Source: Rhodospirillales bacterium (GTDB lineage Bacteria; Pseudomonadota; Alphaproteobacteria; Rhodospirillales; Casp-alpha2). Taken from it: a stretch of 12,838 bases of DNA. Positions 1 through 6,588 of the stretch are shown piece after piece; position 1 is the stretch's first letter, and each line of letters begins with the position of its first letter. The translations under genes were made by a program, and so were the position numbers. A model generated the notes under the pieces. That model did not search any database. It had not been told where the DNA came from and saw only the letters and a program-made list of their open reading frames with translations. Where the stretch lies: contig JAJFIE010000476.1 in NCBI GenBank assembly GCA_021775275.1, positions 1-12,838 on the forward strand, read 5' to 3'.

Positions 1-219
1 CGCGATGACGGCACGAATGTTTGAGCCCTTGCTCAACTCTTCCTGCTCGGCGACCTTGAAACGCATAACGAATTCGTTGCTCGCCTCCGAGGGCTTGCCA
101 TAAACGGCGAACCCTGTGGAGTCAGGACCGCGGTGCTTCAGCGATTGAAGCATCGAGGTCATTTCCGATCCAATATCCGAGGTCTTCCCCCGGTGGATCA
201 ATCCGGCAATGCCACACAT
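1..219 (-). CDS. Class II glutamine amidotransferase, GlxB/MgsA type (partial, N-terminal 73 residues)
   Basis: This is the first 73 codons of a leftward gene that continues past position 1. The protein begins MCGIAG, so removal of Met exposes Cys2, the N-terminal nucleophile of class II (Ntn) glutamine amidotransferases. The family motif HRGPDSTGF follows at residues 29-37. The start is fixed by the Cys2 requirement and by an AGGGAGAG ribosome-binding site just upstream. It is a clear paralogue of the complete amidotransferase at 3735-4640 (same opening, same HRGPDSTGF). It lies 89 bases downstream of the glutamine-synthetase-like gene 309-1838 in the same direction, so the two are probably one operon. 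In GlxB/MgsA systems the next genes encode GXGXG and FMN-barrel subunits; whether these follow to the left cannot be seen. Family assignment is firm; the substrate amide (glutamine or an N-substituted glutamine) is inference. Confidence 0.93.
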   Translation of the reverse strand, partial: MCGIAGLIHRGKTSDIGSEMTSMLQSLKHRGPDSTGFAVYGKPSEASNEFVMRFKVAEQEELSKGSNIRAVIA

Positions 220-260
220 GCCTGGTCTCTCCCTTTTGAAATAACAGGTGGTTAGAATTT

Positions 261-286
261 CCGGGAACGGGCAAGCCCGTCCCCGG
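261..286 (-). other. Strong intercistronic hairpin between GS-like and amidotransferase genes
   Basis: The two arms 261-272 and 275-286 are complementary over 12 positions with one mismatch in DNA, which becomes a G-U pair in the leftward transcript. The loop is very tight. It sits between the stop of the GS-like gene and the ribosome-binding site of the amidotransferase gene. No U-run follows it in the transcript direction (AAATTCT comes next), so it is not a normal intrinsic terminator. A role in mRNA processing or stability, or as a REP-like unit, is inference. Confidence 0.6.
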
Positions 287-308
287 GGTGGTTTCTTTAT
301 GGAATGCC

Positions 309-1838
309 TTACGGCAGGCAGTCCCAATAGGTGTTCAGGTCCCAATCGGTGACGGTCGCCATGAAGGTTTCCCATTCATTCCGCTTGTAGTGCTCAAAGA
401 CCCTGTACATATCGCCCGGCAATGCCGATTTGATGACGTCATCTTTTGAAAGGCTTGTCAGGGCTTCACCAAGGGACATGGGCAGTTTCTTGACCTGCTT
501 GCCCGCTTCCATGGCGTCATAGATGTTGCGCTCTTCCGCTTCACCAGGATCCATGTTGTTAACGATGCCGTCCTCAAACGCTTTGATCAGCGCAGCGCCC
601 ATCAGGTAGGGGTTCACCATTGAATCCACTGAGCGGTACTCGAAACGTCCCGGTGCGGAAATTCGCAAGGCGCAGGTCCGGTTTTGGTAGCCCCAGTCAG
701 CAAAGACCGGCGCCCAGAAGCCCGTATCCCACAACCGGCGATAGGAGTTCACGGTGGAGGAACCCAGAGACGTCAGTGCATCCAGGTGCGCCATGGCGCC
801 GCCAATGGATTTCAGGCCAATCGGGCCGGGCTTGCGTTTATCGATCTTCGGCTCAGGCATGAAGTGATTTTTACCGCCCTGGCGGTAAGTATAGGCGCCA
901 TCCAGACCAGGTTTGCTCTTGGTGTGGGGTGTGTTGACAACCTTGTCGGCGCCACCAGACCAAAGTGAAACGTTATGGTGACAGCCTGAAGCCGAAACAC
1001 CCATAAACGGTTTGGACATGAAGCAGGCAATGATACCCATTTCACGGGCAACCTGGGCGCAGATCTGACGATATGTGGTCAGTCGGTCCGCATTTCTGAG
1101 GACATCATCATACATCCAGTTCAGTTCGAGCTGACCCGGGGCGTCTTCGTGGTCACCCTGAATCATATCGAGGCCCATGGCCTGGGAATATTCGATTACC
1201 TTCATGAAGGCCGGGCGCAGACTTTCGAACTGGTCAATGTGGTAGCAGTTTGGTTTGGAGAAGCCACCATCGGGCAGGCCATCCTCACCTTTTTTCAACC
1301 ACATCATTTCCGGTTCCGTGCCGCACCGCATTTCCATGCCATGCTTGGCTTTGAAGTCCTGGGCAATCCGGCGCAGGTTGCCACGGCAATCTGACGTCAG
1401 GGCGCCACCGGGATTATCAAGCTCTTCACGGTTGCGAAACAGCGTGCAGAAGACGCGGGCAACGCGTTTGTCCCAGGGCAACTGAACAAAAGTTTCGGGA
1501 TCCGGAATGCCGACCAGTTCGGAGGACTCAGGACCATAACCGATGTATTCGCCGTGGCGGTCGGTAAACAGGTTCGCGGTCGATCCATAGACCAGTTGGA
1601 AACCTTTCTTGGAGACGGCCTCCCAGTGATCAGCAGGAATACCCTTGCCGACGATACGACCGGTGACAGAGACAAACTGGAAATAGACATAAGTAATGCC
1701 CAGTTCGTTGATTTTCTGACGCACCTGTTTGACGAGCTTGTCACGGCCGGGGGCGTTGACGTGTGCTTCCAGGTCCGTGGCCTTGCTCCGTGTGCGTGCA
1801 GCGGGTTTAGCTTTTTTTGCTGTGGCGGCTCTTGCCAT
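309..1838 (-). CDS. Glutamine synthetase family protein (GS-like gamma-glutamyl ligase, 509 aa)
   Basis: This is an ATP-dependent ligase of the glutamine synthetase fold, predicted to join an amine to the gamma-carboxyl of glutamate. Visible motifs are GTEPEMMW (173-180, metal/glutamate site), GDHEDAPGQLELNW (228-241), SGCHHNVSLW (284-293), NSYRRL (364-369), QNRTCALRIS (385-394) and RFEYRSVDSMVNPYL (398-412). There is no NLYDLPP adenylylation motif. Residues 1-35 form a Lys/Ala/Arg-rich tail, and a Lys/Pro-rich insert lies at about 295-340. The canonical ammonium-site Asp50 and flap Glu327 align by eye to Tyr84 and Trp375, so ammonia is an unlikely substrate. The start at 1838 is chosen because AAGGGAGG lies at proper distance upstream; a longer frame back to 1910 has no such site. 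It heads the leftward operon with the amidotransferase at 1-219, which suggests an amine gamma-glutamylation role as in GMAS or PuuA. The exact substrate is unknown. Confidence 0.88.
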   Translation of the reverse strand: MARAATAKKAKPAARTRSKATDLEAHVNAPGRDKLVKQVRQKINELGITYVYFQFVSVTGRIVGKGIPADHWEAVSKKGFQLVYGSTANLFTDRHGEYIGYGPESSELVGIPDPETFVQLPWDKRVARVFCTLFRNREELDNPGGALTSDCRGNLRRIAQDFKAKHGMEMRCGTEPEMMWLKKGEDGLPDGGFSKPNCYHIDQFESLRPAFMKVIEYSQAMGLDMIQGDHEDAPGQLELNWMYDDVLRNADRLTTYRQICAQVAREMGIIACFMSKPFMGVSASGCHHNVSLWSGGADKVVNTPHTKSKPGLDGAYTYRQGGKNHFMPEPKIDKRKPGPIGLKSIGGAMAHLDALTSLGSSTVNSYRRLWDTGFWAPVFADWGYQNRTCALRISAPGRFEYRSVDSMVNPYLMGAALIKAFEDGIVNNMDPGEAEERNIYDAMEAGKQVKKLPMSLGEALTSLSKDDVIKSALPGDMYRVFEHYKRNEWETFMATVTDWDLNTYWDCLP

Positions 1839-1957
1839 AAGTGTGACCTCCCTTAACTGGTCGGGCTGTTCCAGAAATTCCGGACCGGCCCATGAATAAT
1901 CGACAACCAATATAGAACCAATTTTATGATTCTGTTTATATTTAGTGGATTTGGCGG

Positions 1958-1982
1958 TAAACTCGAGAATTGAAAGAGTTTA
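1958..1982. promoter_or_regulatory. Inverted repeat TAAACTC-N11-GAGTTTA in divergent promoter region
   Basis: Perfect 7-bp arms at 1958-1964 and 1976-1982 lie in the AT-rich region between the leftward GS-like gene (start 1838) and the rightward GntR gene (start 2081). The arm centres are 18 bp apart, close to two helical turns, so one dimer could read both halves from one DNA face. It is a candidate operator for one of the two adjacent regulators. It does not match the usual short FadR-type site, so the binding protein is unknown. The rest of 1839-2080 also holds a direct repeat of CATAGTGT (2003-2010 and 2030-2037) and no clear promoter hexamers. Confidence 0.35.
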
Positions 1983-2080
1983 TACTGCCTCATCAACCGT
2001 GACATAGTGTGCATAAAAATTCATCCTTGCATAGTGTTTTTTTAAATGGTATTAAATTGGTCCAGCCCAAAGAGATCGAA

Positions 2081-2809
2081 ATGAACAAGAATTTCTCGAT
2101 TAATCGTGAATCCGGAGATGGCGTCGGCAGCAGTACAGCAGCCAGTTCGGCCAATATCGCGGTGGAACTGCGTCAGGCAATCCTGATGGGTGATCTGGTG
2201 TTCGGACAGAAACTGCCACCCGAACGGTCTTTGGCGGTCCAGTTCGGAGCATCGCGGAACACCGTGCGCGAAGCGTTACGCAAGCTTGAGGAAAGCAAAC
2301 TGGTGAGCCGCCGTGTTGGCAGTGGCACGTACGTTACCTTTCGTAACGACAATGACCGGGACGATGCCGCAGATGCCACAAGCCCGCTGGAATTGATCGA
2401 AGTTCGGTTTGCGGTTGAGCCGAACATGACACGCTTGGCCGTCCAGAATGCGGGGGCCCGGGATTTGGATCGTTTGGAAGAAGCGTTGATCCAATTGGAA
2501 AACGTCGGAGATGATCCTAAAAAATTTTCCCGTGCGGATGAGGCGTTTCACCTGTGTCTGGCAGAGTGTTCCCGAAACCCGATGATGGTGTGGCTGTACC
2601 GTCAGGTCAACGAGGTGCGCGGCAATACCTTATGGTTTGAGGCGCGTGAGAAAATTCTCACACCGGAACGGATCGCCGAGTACAACCGCGAACATCGATT
2701 GCTTTACAATGCTATCCGCCGCCGCGAAATGGATAATGCCCTGGCATTGATAAACGATCATCTGGGGGATGCCCGCACCGATTTGATCGGCGCCAGCAGC
2801 GAAGGCTAA
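2081..2809 (+). CDS. GntR family transcriptional regulator, FadR subfamily (FCD domain)
   Basis: This is a 242-aa DNA-binding regulator. The winged helix-turn-helix occupies about residues 24-86 and shows the GntR signature LPPERSLAVQFGASRNTVRE (46-65), then the wing SRRVGSGTYV. The FCD effector domain spans about 102-235. Asp153, His157, His205 and His227 sit where FCD proteins bind a metal that helps hold a carboxylate ligand. ATG 2081 is preferred over a GTG at 2009 because AGAGA precedes it at 2071-2075 and the extra 24 residues look unlike the family. It is divergent from the GS-like gene 309-1838, so control of that gene is the simplest guess. FadR-type proteins commonly sense small carboxylates or amino acids; the ligand here is not known. 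Confidence 0.9.
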   Translation: MNKNFSINRESGDGVGSSTAASSANIAVELRQAILMGDLVFGQKLPPERSLAVQFGASRNTVREALRKLEESKLVSRRVGSGTYVTFRNDNDRDDAADATSPLELIEVRFAVEPNMTRLAVQNAGARDLDRLEEALIQLENVGDDPKKFSRADEAFHLCLAECSRNPMMVWLYRQVNEVRGNTLWFEAREKILTPERIAEYNREHRLLYNAIRRREMDNALALINDHLGDARTDLIGASSEG

Positions 2810-2891
2810 CTTCGCACCGCATGAATTCAGGCCGACATAAGCCGCCACTTGCCCTTCCGTACTGTGCACAATAAGGTACTTTTGACGTGCA

Positions 2892-2933
2892 GCGTATTAG
2901 TTGTGCGGGCAGGCGTATTAACAGTGCGGGTAA
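2892..2933 (+). repeat. Two tandem 21-bp direct repeats before the XRE-cupin gene
   Basis: Copy 1 is 2892-2912 and copy 2 is 2913-2933. Each has GCGTATTA, a 3-bp variable spacer, then GTGCGGG; the 15 core bases are identical in both. The period of 21 bp is two DNA turns. The element sits just upstream of the chosen GTG start at 2941. A GTGC core occurs five times between 2864 and 2944 (at 2864, 2887, 2903, 2924 and 2941), and the first lies in the palindrome TGTGCACA (2863-2870). This looks like a multi-site operator, possibly for autoregulation. If translation instead began at GTG 2887, the repeats would encode a doubled heptapeptide. Confidence 0.55.
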
Positions 2934-2940
2934 GGCAACA

Positions 2941-3573
2941 GTGCGCGATACAAAAGTGGATTTACAAGACCCTCATGGTCTTGCTGGTGACCGTGATAAC
3001 CGTTTGGAGGTCGCCATCGGTGGAGAGGTGCGGCAGTTCCGCCGCCAGCAGGATATGACGGTCGCCGAACTTGCCAAGAGCGCCGGAGTCTCCACCGGTA
3101 TGCTTTCCAAAATTGAAAATGGTATTACGTCTCCATCCCTGAGTACGCTCCAGTCCCTGTCGAAGGCGTTACAGGTGCCGGTCACAGCTTTCTTCCGCCG
3201 GTTCGAGGAAGCCCGTGAAGCAACCTTTGTAAAGGCCGGTGAAGGGTTGAAAATTGAACGTCGCGGGACCCGCGCGGGGCACCAATATGAACTGCTGGGA
3301 CACAGTGCGAGCAAGGGTCTGGCGAGTGAACCTTATTTGATCACGCTGACCGAGGAGTCAGACGTCTTCCCGTTGTTTCAACACGGCGGGATTGAGTTCA
3401 TCTATATGCTGGAAGGTGAAGTCAGCTATCGTCATGGGGAAAGTACCTACGAGTTGAAACCCGGGGATTCTCTCTTCTTTGATGCTGATGTGCCACATGG
3501 GCCGGATGCCCTGACAAAACTGCCGATCAAGTTTTTGTCGGTGATTTCTTATCAGCGCCAGAGCGAGAGCTGA
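2941..3573 (+). CDS. XRE family regulator with C-terminal cupin domain (PuuR-like)
   Basis: This is a 210-aa regulator. The XRE helix-turn-helix spans about residues 26-80 with the recognition region AGVSTGMLSKIENGITSPSL (48-67). The cupin sensor domain spans about 133-205, with HGGIEFIYMLEGEV (148-161) and LKPGDSLFFDADVPHG (172-187), where His148, Glu152 and His186 are plausible ligand or metal contacts. GTG 2941 is chosen because AAGG lies 5 bases upstream and the length then suits the family; GTG 2887 is possible, but the repeats would then be coding. It is encoded just before the right-arm operon and after the GntR gene. PuuR, which controls a gamma-glutamyl-putrescine pathway containing a GS-like ligase, has the same architecture, so sensing of an amine or its gamma-glutamyl derivative is a reasonable inference. 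Confidence 0.88.
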   Translation: MRDTKVDLQDPHGLAGDRDNRLEVAIGGEVRQFRRQQDMTVAELAKSAGVSTGMLSKIENGITSPSLSTLQSLSKALQVPVTAFFRRFEEAREATFVKAGEGLKIERRGTRAGHQYELLGHSASKGLASEPYLITLTEESDVFPLFQHGGIEFIYMLEGEVSYRHGESTYELKPGDSLFFDADVPHGPDALTKLPIKFLSVISYQRQSES

Positions 3574-3734
3574 GTCCTGACAAATGGGTGCTAACTGGTG
3601 AAATATCAGGCCTGAGCCATCGATATCGGCCAAATCATTATTTTCATGTCATTCAACATCGTTTACTGGTATTGATTTTATTTGGAACCTCTTGTAGAGT
3701 CCGATCATCATCATCTACGTGAAAGGTGGCAGGC
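3574..3734 (+). promoter_or_regulatory. Leader region of the right-arm GOGAT-like operon
   Basis: These 161 AT-rich bases separate the XRE-cupin gene from the amidotransferase gene and should hold the operon promoter. Two perfect palindromes are visible: TCAGGCCTGA (3606-3615) and CGATATCG (3621-3628), close together and possible operator parts. A weak sigma-70-like pair, TTGATT (3672-3677) and TGTAGA (3693-3698), has a short 15-bp spacer. No convincing -24/-12 element and no U-tailed terminator for the XRE gene was found here. Confidence 0.3.
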
Positions 3735-4640
3735 ATGTGTGGCATTGCAGGAATCTTGTTTAAAGGCGATCACCGGAACCTGACGACCGGACAGGCATTG
3801 ATCAATATGCTTGATGGTTGTCAGCACCGCGGACCGGACTCAACAGGCTTCGCACTCTACCGCGACGCCAACGAGGACGAACTCCGTCTTCGCTTCCTTG
3901 TCGGTCATGGCGCGGAAGCCGAGCAGTCCGTCGAAAGCATCAAGGGCAAGCTGGCTGAATACGGCGCGGATATCATTAGTGAAGAAGCCATCGGTGCGAC
4001 CTATTGTTTCGTTGTCCGTTATGACGGCGACGTTCAGAAGTTCTCCTACGCCATGGAAAACGTCGCCAAGCTGGTTTCCATCGGTGAGAGTCTGGATATC
4101 ATCAAGGACATCGGCGGTGCACATGATGTGGACGATATTTATGACGTGCACTCCTTTAACGGCAGCCATGGCATCGGCCATGTGCGTCTGGCCACCGAAT
4201 CGGATGTGAAGCCGGAATCGGCACACCCGTTCTGGGCCACAGGGTTCGCCGACGTCTCAATCGTTCATAATGGACAGATTACCAACTACTGGAAGATGCG
4301 TCGCCGGCTTGAAAAACGCGGTTTCGAATTCCATACCGACAACGACAGTGAACTGGTTGCCGTCTACCTTGCCGAAAAACTGAAGCAGGGCGCGACTCTC
4401 AAGGAAGCGTTGAAAGGATCCATTGACGATCTGGACGGCACCTTCTCGTTCCTCGTTTCCACCAAGGATGAGATCGGCTACGCCAAGGACCGTCTTGCCG
4501 CCAAGCCCATGGTGAAGTTCGAGGACGACGACATCATCGCCATCGCATCCGAGGAAGTATCGTTGAACAAGCTCTTCCCTGGCATGGCGCTTAACACTAT
4601 GGAACCGCCGCCAGGGACATACGAAACATGGCACAGATAG
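3735..4640 (+). CDS. Class II glutamine amidotransferase, GlxB/MgsA type (glutamate synthase-like subunit)
   Basis: This 301-aa Ntn-type amidase subunit hydrolyses the side-chain amide of glutamine or an N-substituted glutamine and passes the amine to a partner synthase. It begins MCGIAG, giving the Cys2 nucleophile after Met removal. HRGPDSTGF (31-39), GHVRLATES (148-156), HNGQITNY (178-185) and TDNDSELVA (201-209) are the glutamine-pocket and oxyanion motifs. The GTG nine bases upstream is rejected because it would bury the catalytic Cys; GAAAGGTGG before ATG 3735 serves as ribosome-binding site. At about 300 aa it is shorter than the amidotransferase domain plus linker of ordinary GltB, and matches free-standing GlxB/MgsA subunits. 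Its stop overlaps the next gene by 13 bases, implying translational coupling. The amide used is inferred, not shown. Confidence 0.93.
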   Translation: MCGIAGILFKGDHRNLTTGQALINMLDGCQHRGPDSTGFALYRDANEDELRLRFLVGHGAEAEQSVESIKGKLAEYGADIISEEAIGATYCFVVRYDGDVQKFSYAMENVAKLVSIGESLDIIKDIGGAHDVDDIYDVHSFNGSHGIGHVRLATESDVKPESAHPFWATGFADVSIVHNGQITNYWKMRRRLEKRGFEFHTDNDSELVAVYLAEKLKQGATLKEALKGSIDDLDGTFSFLVSTKDEIGYAKDRLAAKPMVKFEDDDIIAIASEEVSLNKLFPGMALNTMEPPPGTYETWHR

Positions 4641-6577
4641 ACTTAGGCGCAATTTCCGTCACCGAAGCCAACAAGCTGATCCGGCAGTATGGCGAGGCGG
4701 GAGAAGACGTCGATATCCTGAACCCCGATGCACGTCACCACATTGGTGTCGGGCTGACCCACCCCATCACTGCGCGGGTGCACGGCTCCGCCGGGTATTT
4801 CTGCGCCGGCCTGACCGATGGTCCGAAGTTCGTGATCGAGAATAATGTGGGGTGGGGCCTGGCCGATAACATGCTGAGTGGCTCGGTCGTTGTTCATGGT
4901 AACGCGGGCGCTATCGCCGGTGTGGCCATTCGCGGCGCGGAAGTCGTCGTGCATGGCAACATGGGGTCACGCGCCGGTCAGGTGATGAAGGAAGGTACGC
5001 TGTGCTGTCGTGGCAACGCCAATTTCATGGCTGGCTATATGATGTATGGTGGGCGAATTATCATCCTCGGCGATTCAGGTGATAAGGTCGGCGAAGATGT
5101 GACCGGGGGCTCTATCTATGTGGCTGGCAAAATCCAGTCCCTGGGATCGGACGCCAAAGTATTTGATCTGCCGTCCGATGAACTGGACAGCATCATGGAA
5201 TTCCTGGATCGCTATGAAATTCCCTTCAAGGGGACCTTCCAGAAAATCCAGAATTCAGGCAAGGGCCTGCGCTATTCCAAGATCGAGCCGCGGGTCCGCA
5301 ATATTCCATTCTATACTTTCTCCGGCGAATCCGATTACTGGAACCAGAAAGTACAGGAAGACATTCACGTCAAGGCGCAGATCGGTCGCTATCGGATTCG
5401 TGGATACGGTGCGGCGCGGCCGCTGCCACATCTGGGCGACATCGCGTTCCGCAAGGACCTGACGTCGGCAGGTTCCGATAGTGGGGTTCTGGACCGGGTT
5501 AATCTTGCCACGGAAGTCGGCGGCAAGAACGGCGCGGATCCGTTAAAACTTTCCATGCCGTTGTTGATTGCGCCCATGAGTTACGGTGCGTTGTCCAAAT
5601 CCACCAAGGTCGCCCTTGCCACGGCCTCCAGACTATCCGGCATCGCCGAAAATACCGGCGAAGGCGGCATGTCGGATGAGCAGCGCGAAGAAGCGGATCA
5701 GCTGGTTTACCAGTGCTTGTCCGGTCGTCTGGGTTGGAACATCCATGATATGCAGCGCGCCAACGGGTTGGAGATTTATATCTCCCAGGGCGCAAAGCCG
5801 GGACTTGGCGGCCAGTTGATGGCCAAGAAGGTAACCAAGGAAATCGCCCGTATTCGCGGTATTCCGGAAGGTATTGATCTGCGCTCACCATCCCGCCACC
5901 CGGATGTTCTGGGGGCCGATGATCTGGTCATCAAAGTCGAGGAATTCCGTGAAGCCACGGGGTATACCATTCCGGTTTCCGTGAAGCTTGGCGCCGGTCG
6001 CGTTCGCGATGACATCAAGATCGCCATGAAGGACGGTTTTGATTACGTGCAACTGGATGGCCTTCAGGGTTCGACCGGTGCGGCGGGCAATGAAGTACTG
6101 GAATATGTGGGCATTCCCACTATTTCCGCTATTCAGGAAGCCCTCGACGCATTGGCTGAGATCGATTGTTCCGGTCAGTTGCAGATTATCCTCATGGGCG
6201 GCGTCAAGGACGGTGTCGATGCGGCAAAGGCCATCGCGCTTGGTGCGGACGCTGTTGCGGTTGGCACCGGCGCGATTATCGCCGGTGGCTGTATCGCGTG
6301 TATGCAGTGTCATGTGGGAACCTGCGTCGTTGGTATTGCGACACAGGACCCCGAACATGAGAAGCGCTACAACACCGCTGTGGAAGCCCGCAACATGCAC
6401 CGCTATTTTGAAAGCATTCGCTGGCAGATGGCGGCCATTGCCGACGCCCATGGCTACACGGATATTCAGCAACTGGGTCGGGGCGATCTGGTTGCATTGA
6501 CGCCGGAAGTCGCAGAAATCACCGGGTTGCCCTATGAGCCCGGCTACCGAAACACCCAGCCGGTTGCGGCGGAATAG
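4628..6577 (+). CDS. Glutamate synthase-like fusion: GXGXG beta-helix plus FMN/3Fe-4S barrel (MgsB-MgsC / GlxC-GlxD like)
   Basis: This 649-aa core catalytic subunit is GOGAT-like: it would reduce the imine formed from 2-oxoglutarate and the amine released by the amidotransferase. Residues about 1-210 are the GltB C-terminal beta-helix (GXGXG) domain, with repeats such as VVHGNAGAIAG and VVHGNMGSRAG. Residues about 230-649 are the FMN-binding TIM barrel: APMSYGAL (315-322), ENTGEGGMS, SVKLGAGR around Lys453, LDGLQGSTGAAG and GGVKDGVDAAKAIALGADAV (524-543). Cys555, Cys561 and Cys566 keep the C-x5-C-x4-C spacing of the 3Fe-4S cluster, with an extra Cys558. The domain order is the reverse of GltB, where GXGXG follows the FMN domain; in GlxC/GlxD and MgsB/MgsC the two are separate genes. 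It overlaps the amidotransferase gene and is followed after 11 bases by the reductase, so the three proteins very likely form one complex. Confidence 0.92.
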   Translation: MAQIDLGAISVTEANKLIRQYGEAGEDVDILNPDARHHIGVGLTHPITARVHGSAGYFCAGLTDGPKFVIENNVGWGLADNMLSGSVVVHGNAGAIAGVAIRGAEVVVHGNMGSRAGQVMKEGTLCCRGNANFMAGYMMYGGRIIILGDSGDKVGEDVTGGSIYVAGKIQSLGSDAKVFDLPSDELDSIMEFLDRYEIPFKGTFQKIQNSGKGLRYSKIEPRVRNIPFYTFSGESDYWNQKVQEDIHVKAQIGRYRIRGYGAARPLPHLGDIAFRKDLTSAGSDSGVLDRVNLATEVGGKNGADPLKLSMPLLIAPMSYGALSKSTKVALATASRLSGIAENTGEGGMSDEQREEADQLVYQCLSGRLGWNIHDMQRANGLEIYISQGAKPGLGGQLMAKKVTKEIARIRGIPEGIDLRSPSRHPDVLGADDLVIKVEEFREATGYTIPVSVKLGAGRVRDDIKIAMKDGFDYVQLDGLQGSTGAAGNEVLEYVGIPTISAIQEALDALAEIDCSGQLQIILMGGVKDGVDAAKAIALGADAVAVGTGAIIAGGCIACMQCHVGTCVVGIATQDPEHEKRYNTAVEARNMHRYFESIRWQMAAIADAHGYTDIQQLGRGDLVALTPEVAEITGLPYEPGYRNTQPVAAE

Positions 6578-6588
6578 GAGAGGGTGTG

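Noticed and set aside
1839..1910. N-terminal extension of the GS-like gene to 1910
   Set aside because: The added 24 residues do not resemble the family, whereas ATG 1838 has an excellent AAGGGAGG site.
2009..2080. GTG start at 2009 for the GntR regulator
   Set aside because: There is no ribosome-binding site, and the 24 extra residues come from AT-rich intergenic-looking sequence; ATG 2081 is better placed.
3661..3720. Sigma-54 promoter for the right-arm operon (TTTGGAACC region)
   Set aside because: No GG-N10-GC spacing was found; the GG is not followed by GC at the required distance.
3726..3734. GTG start at 3726 for the right-arm amidotransferase
   Set aside because: It would put three residues before MCGIAG and block the N-terminal Cys nucleophile.
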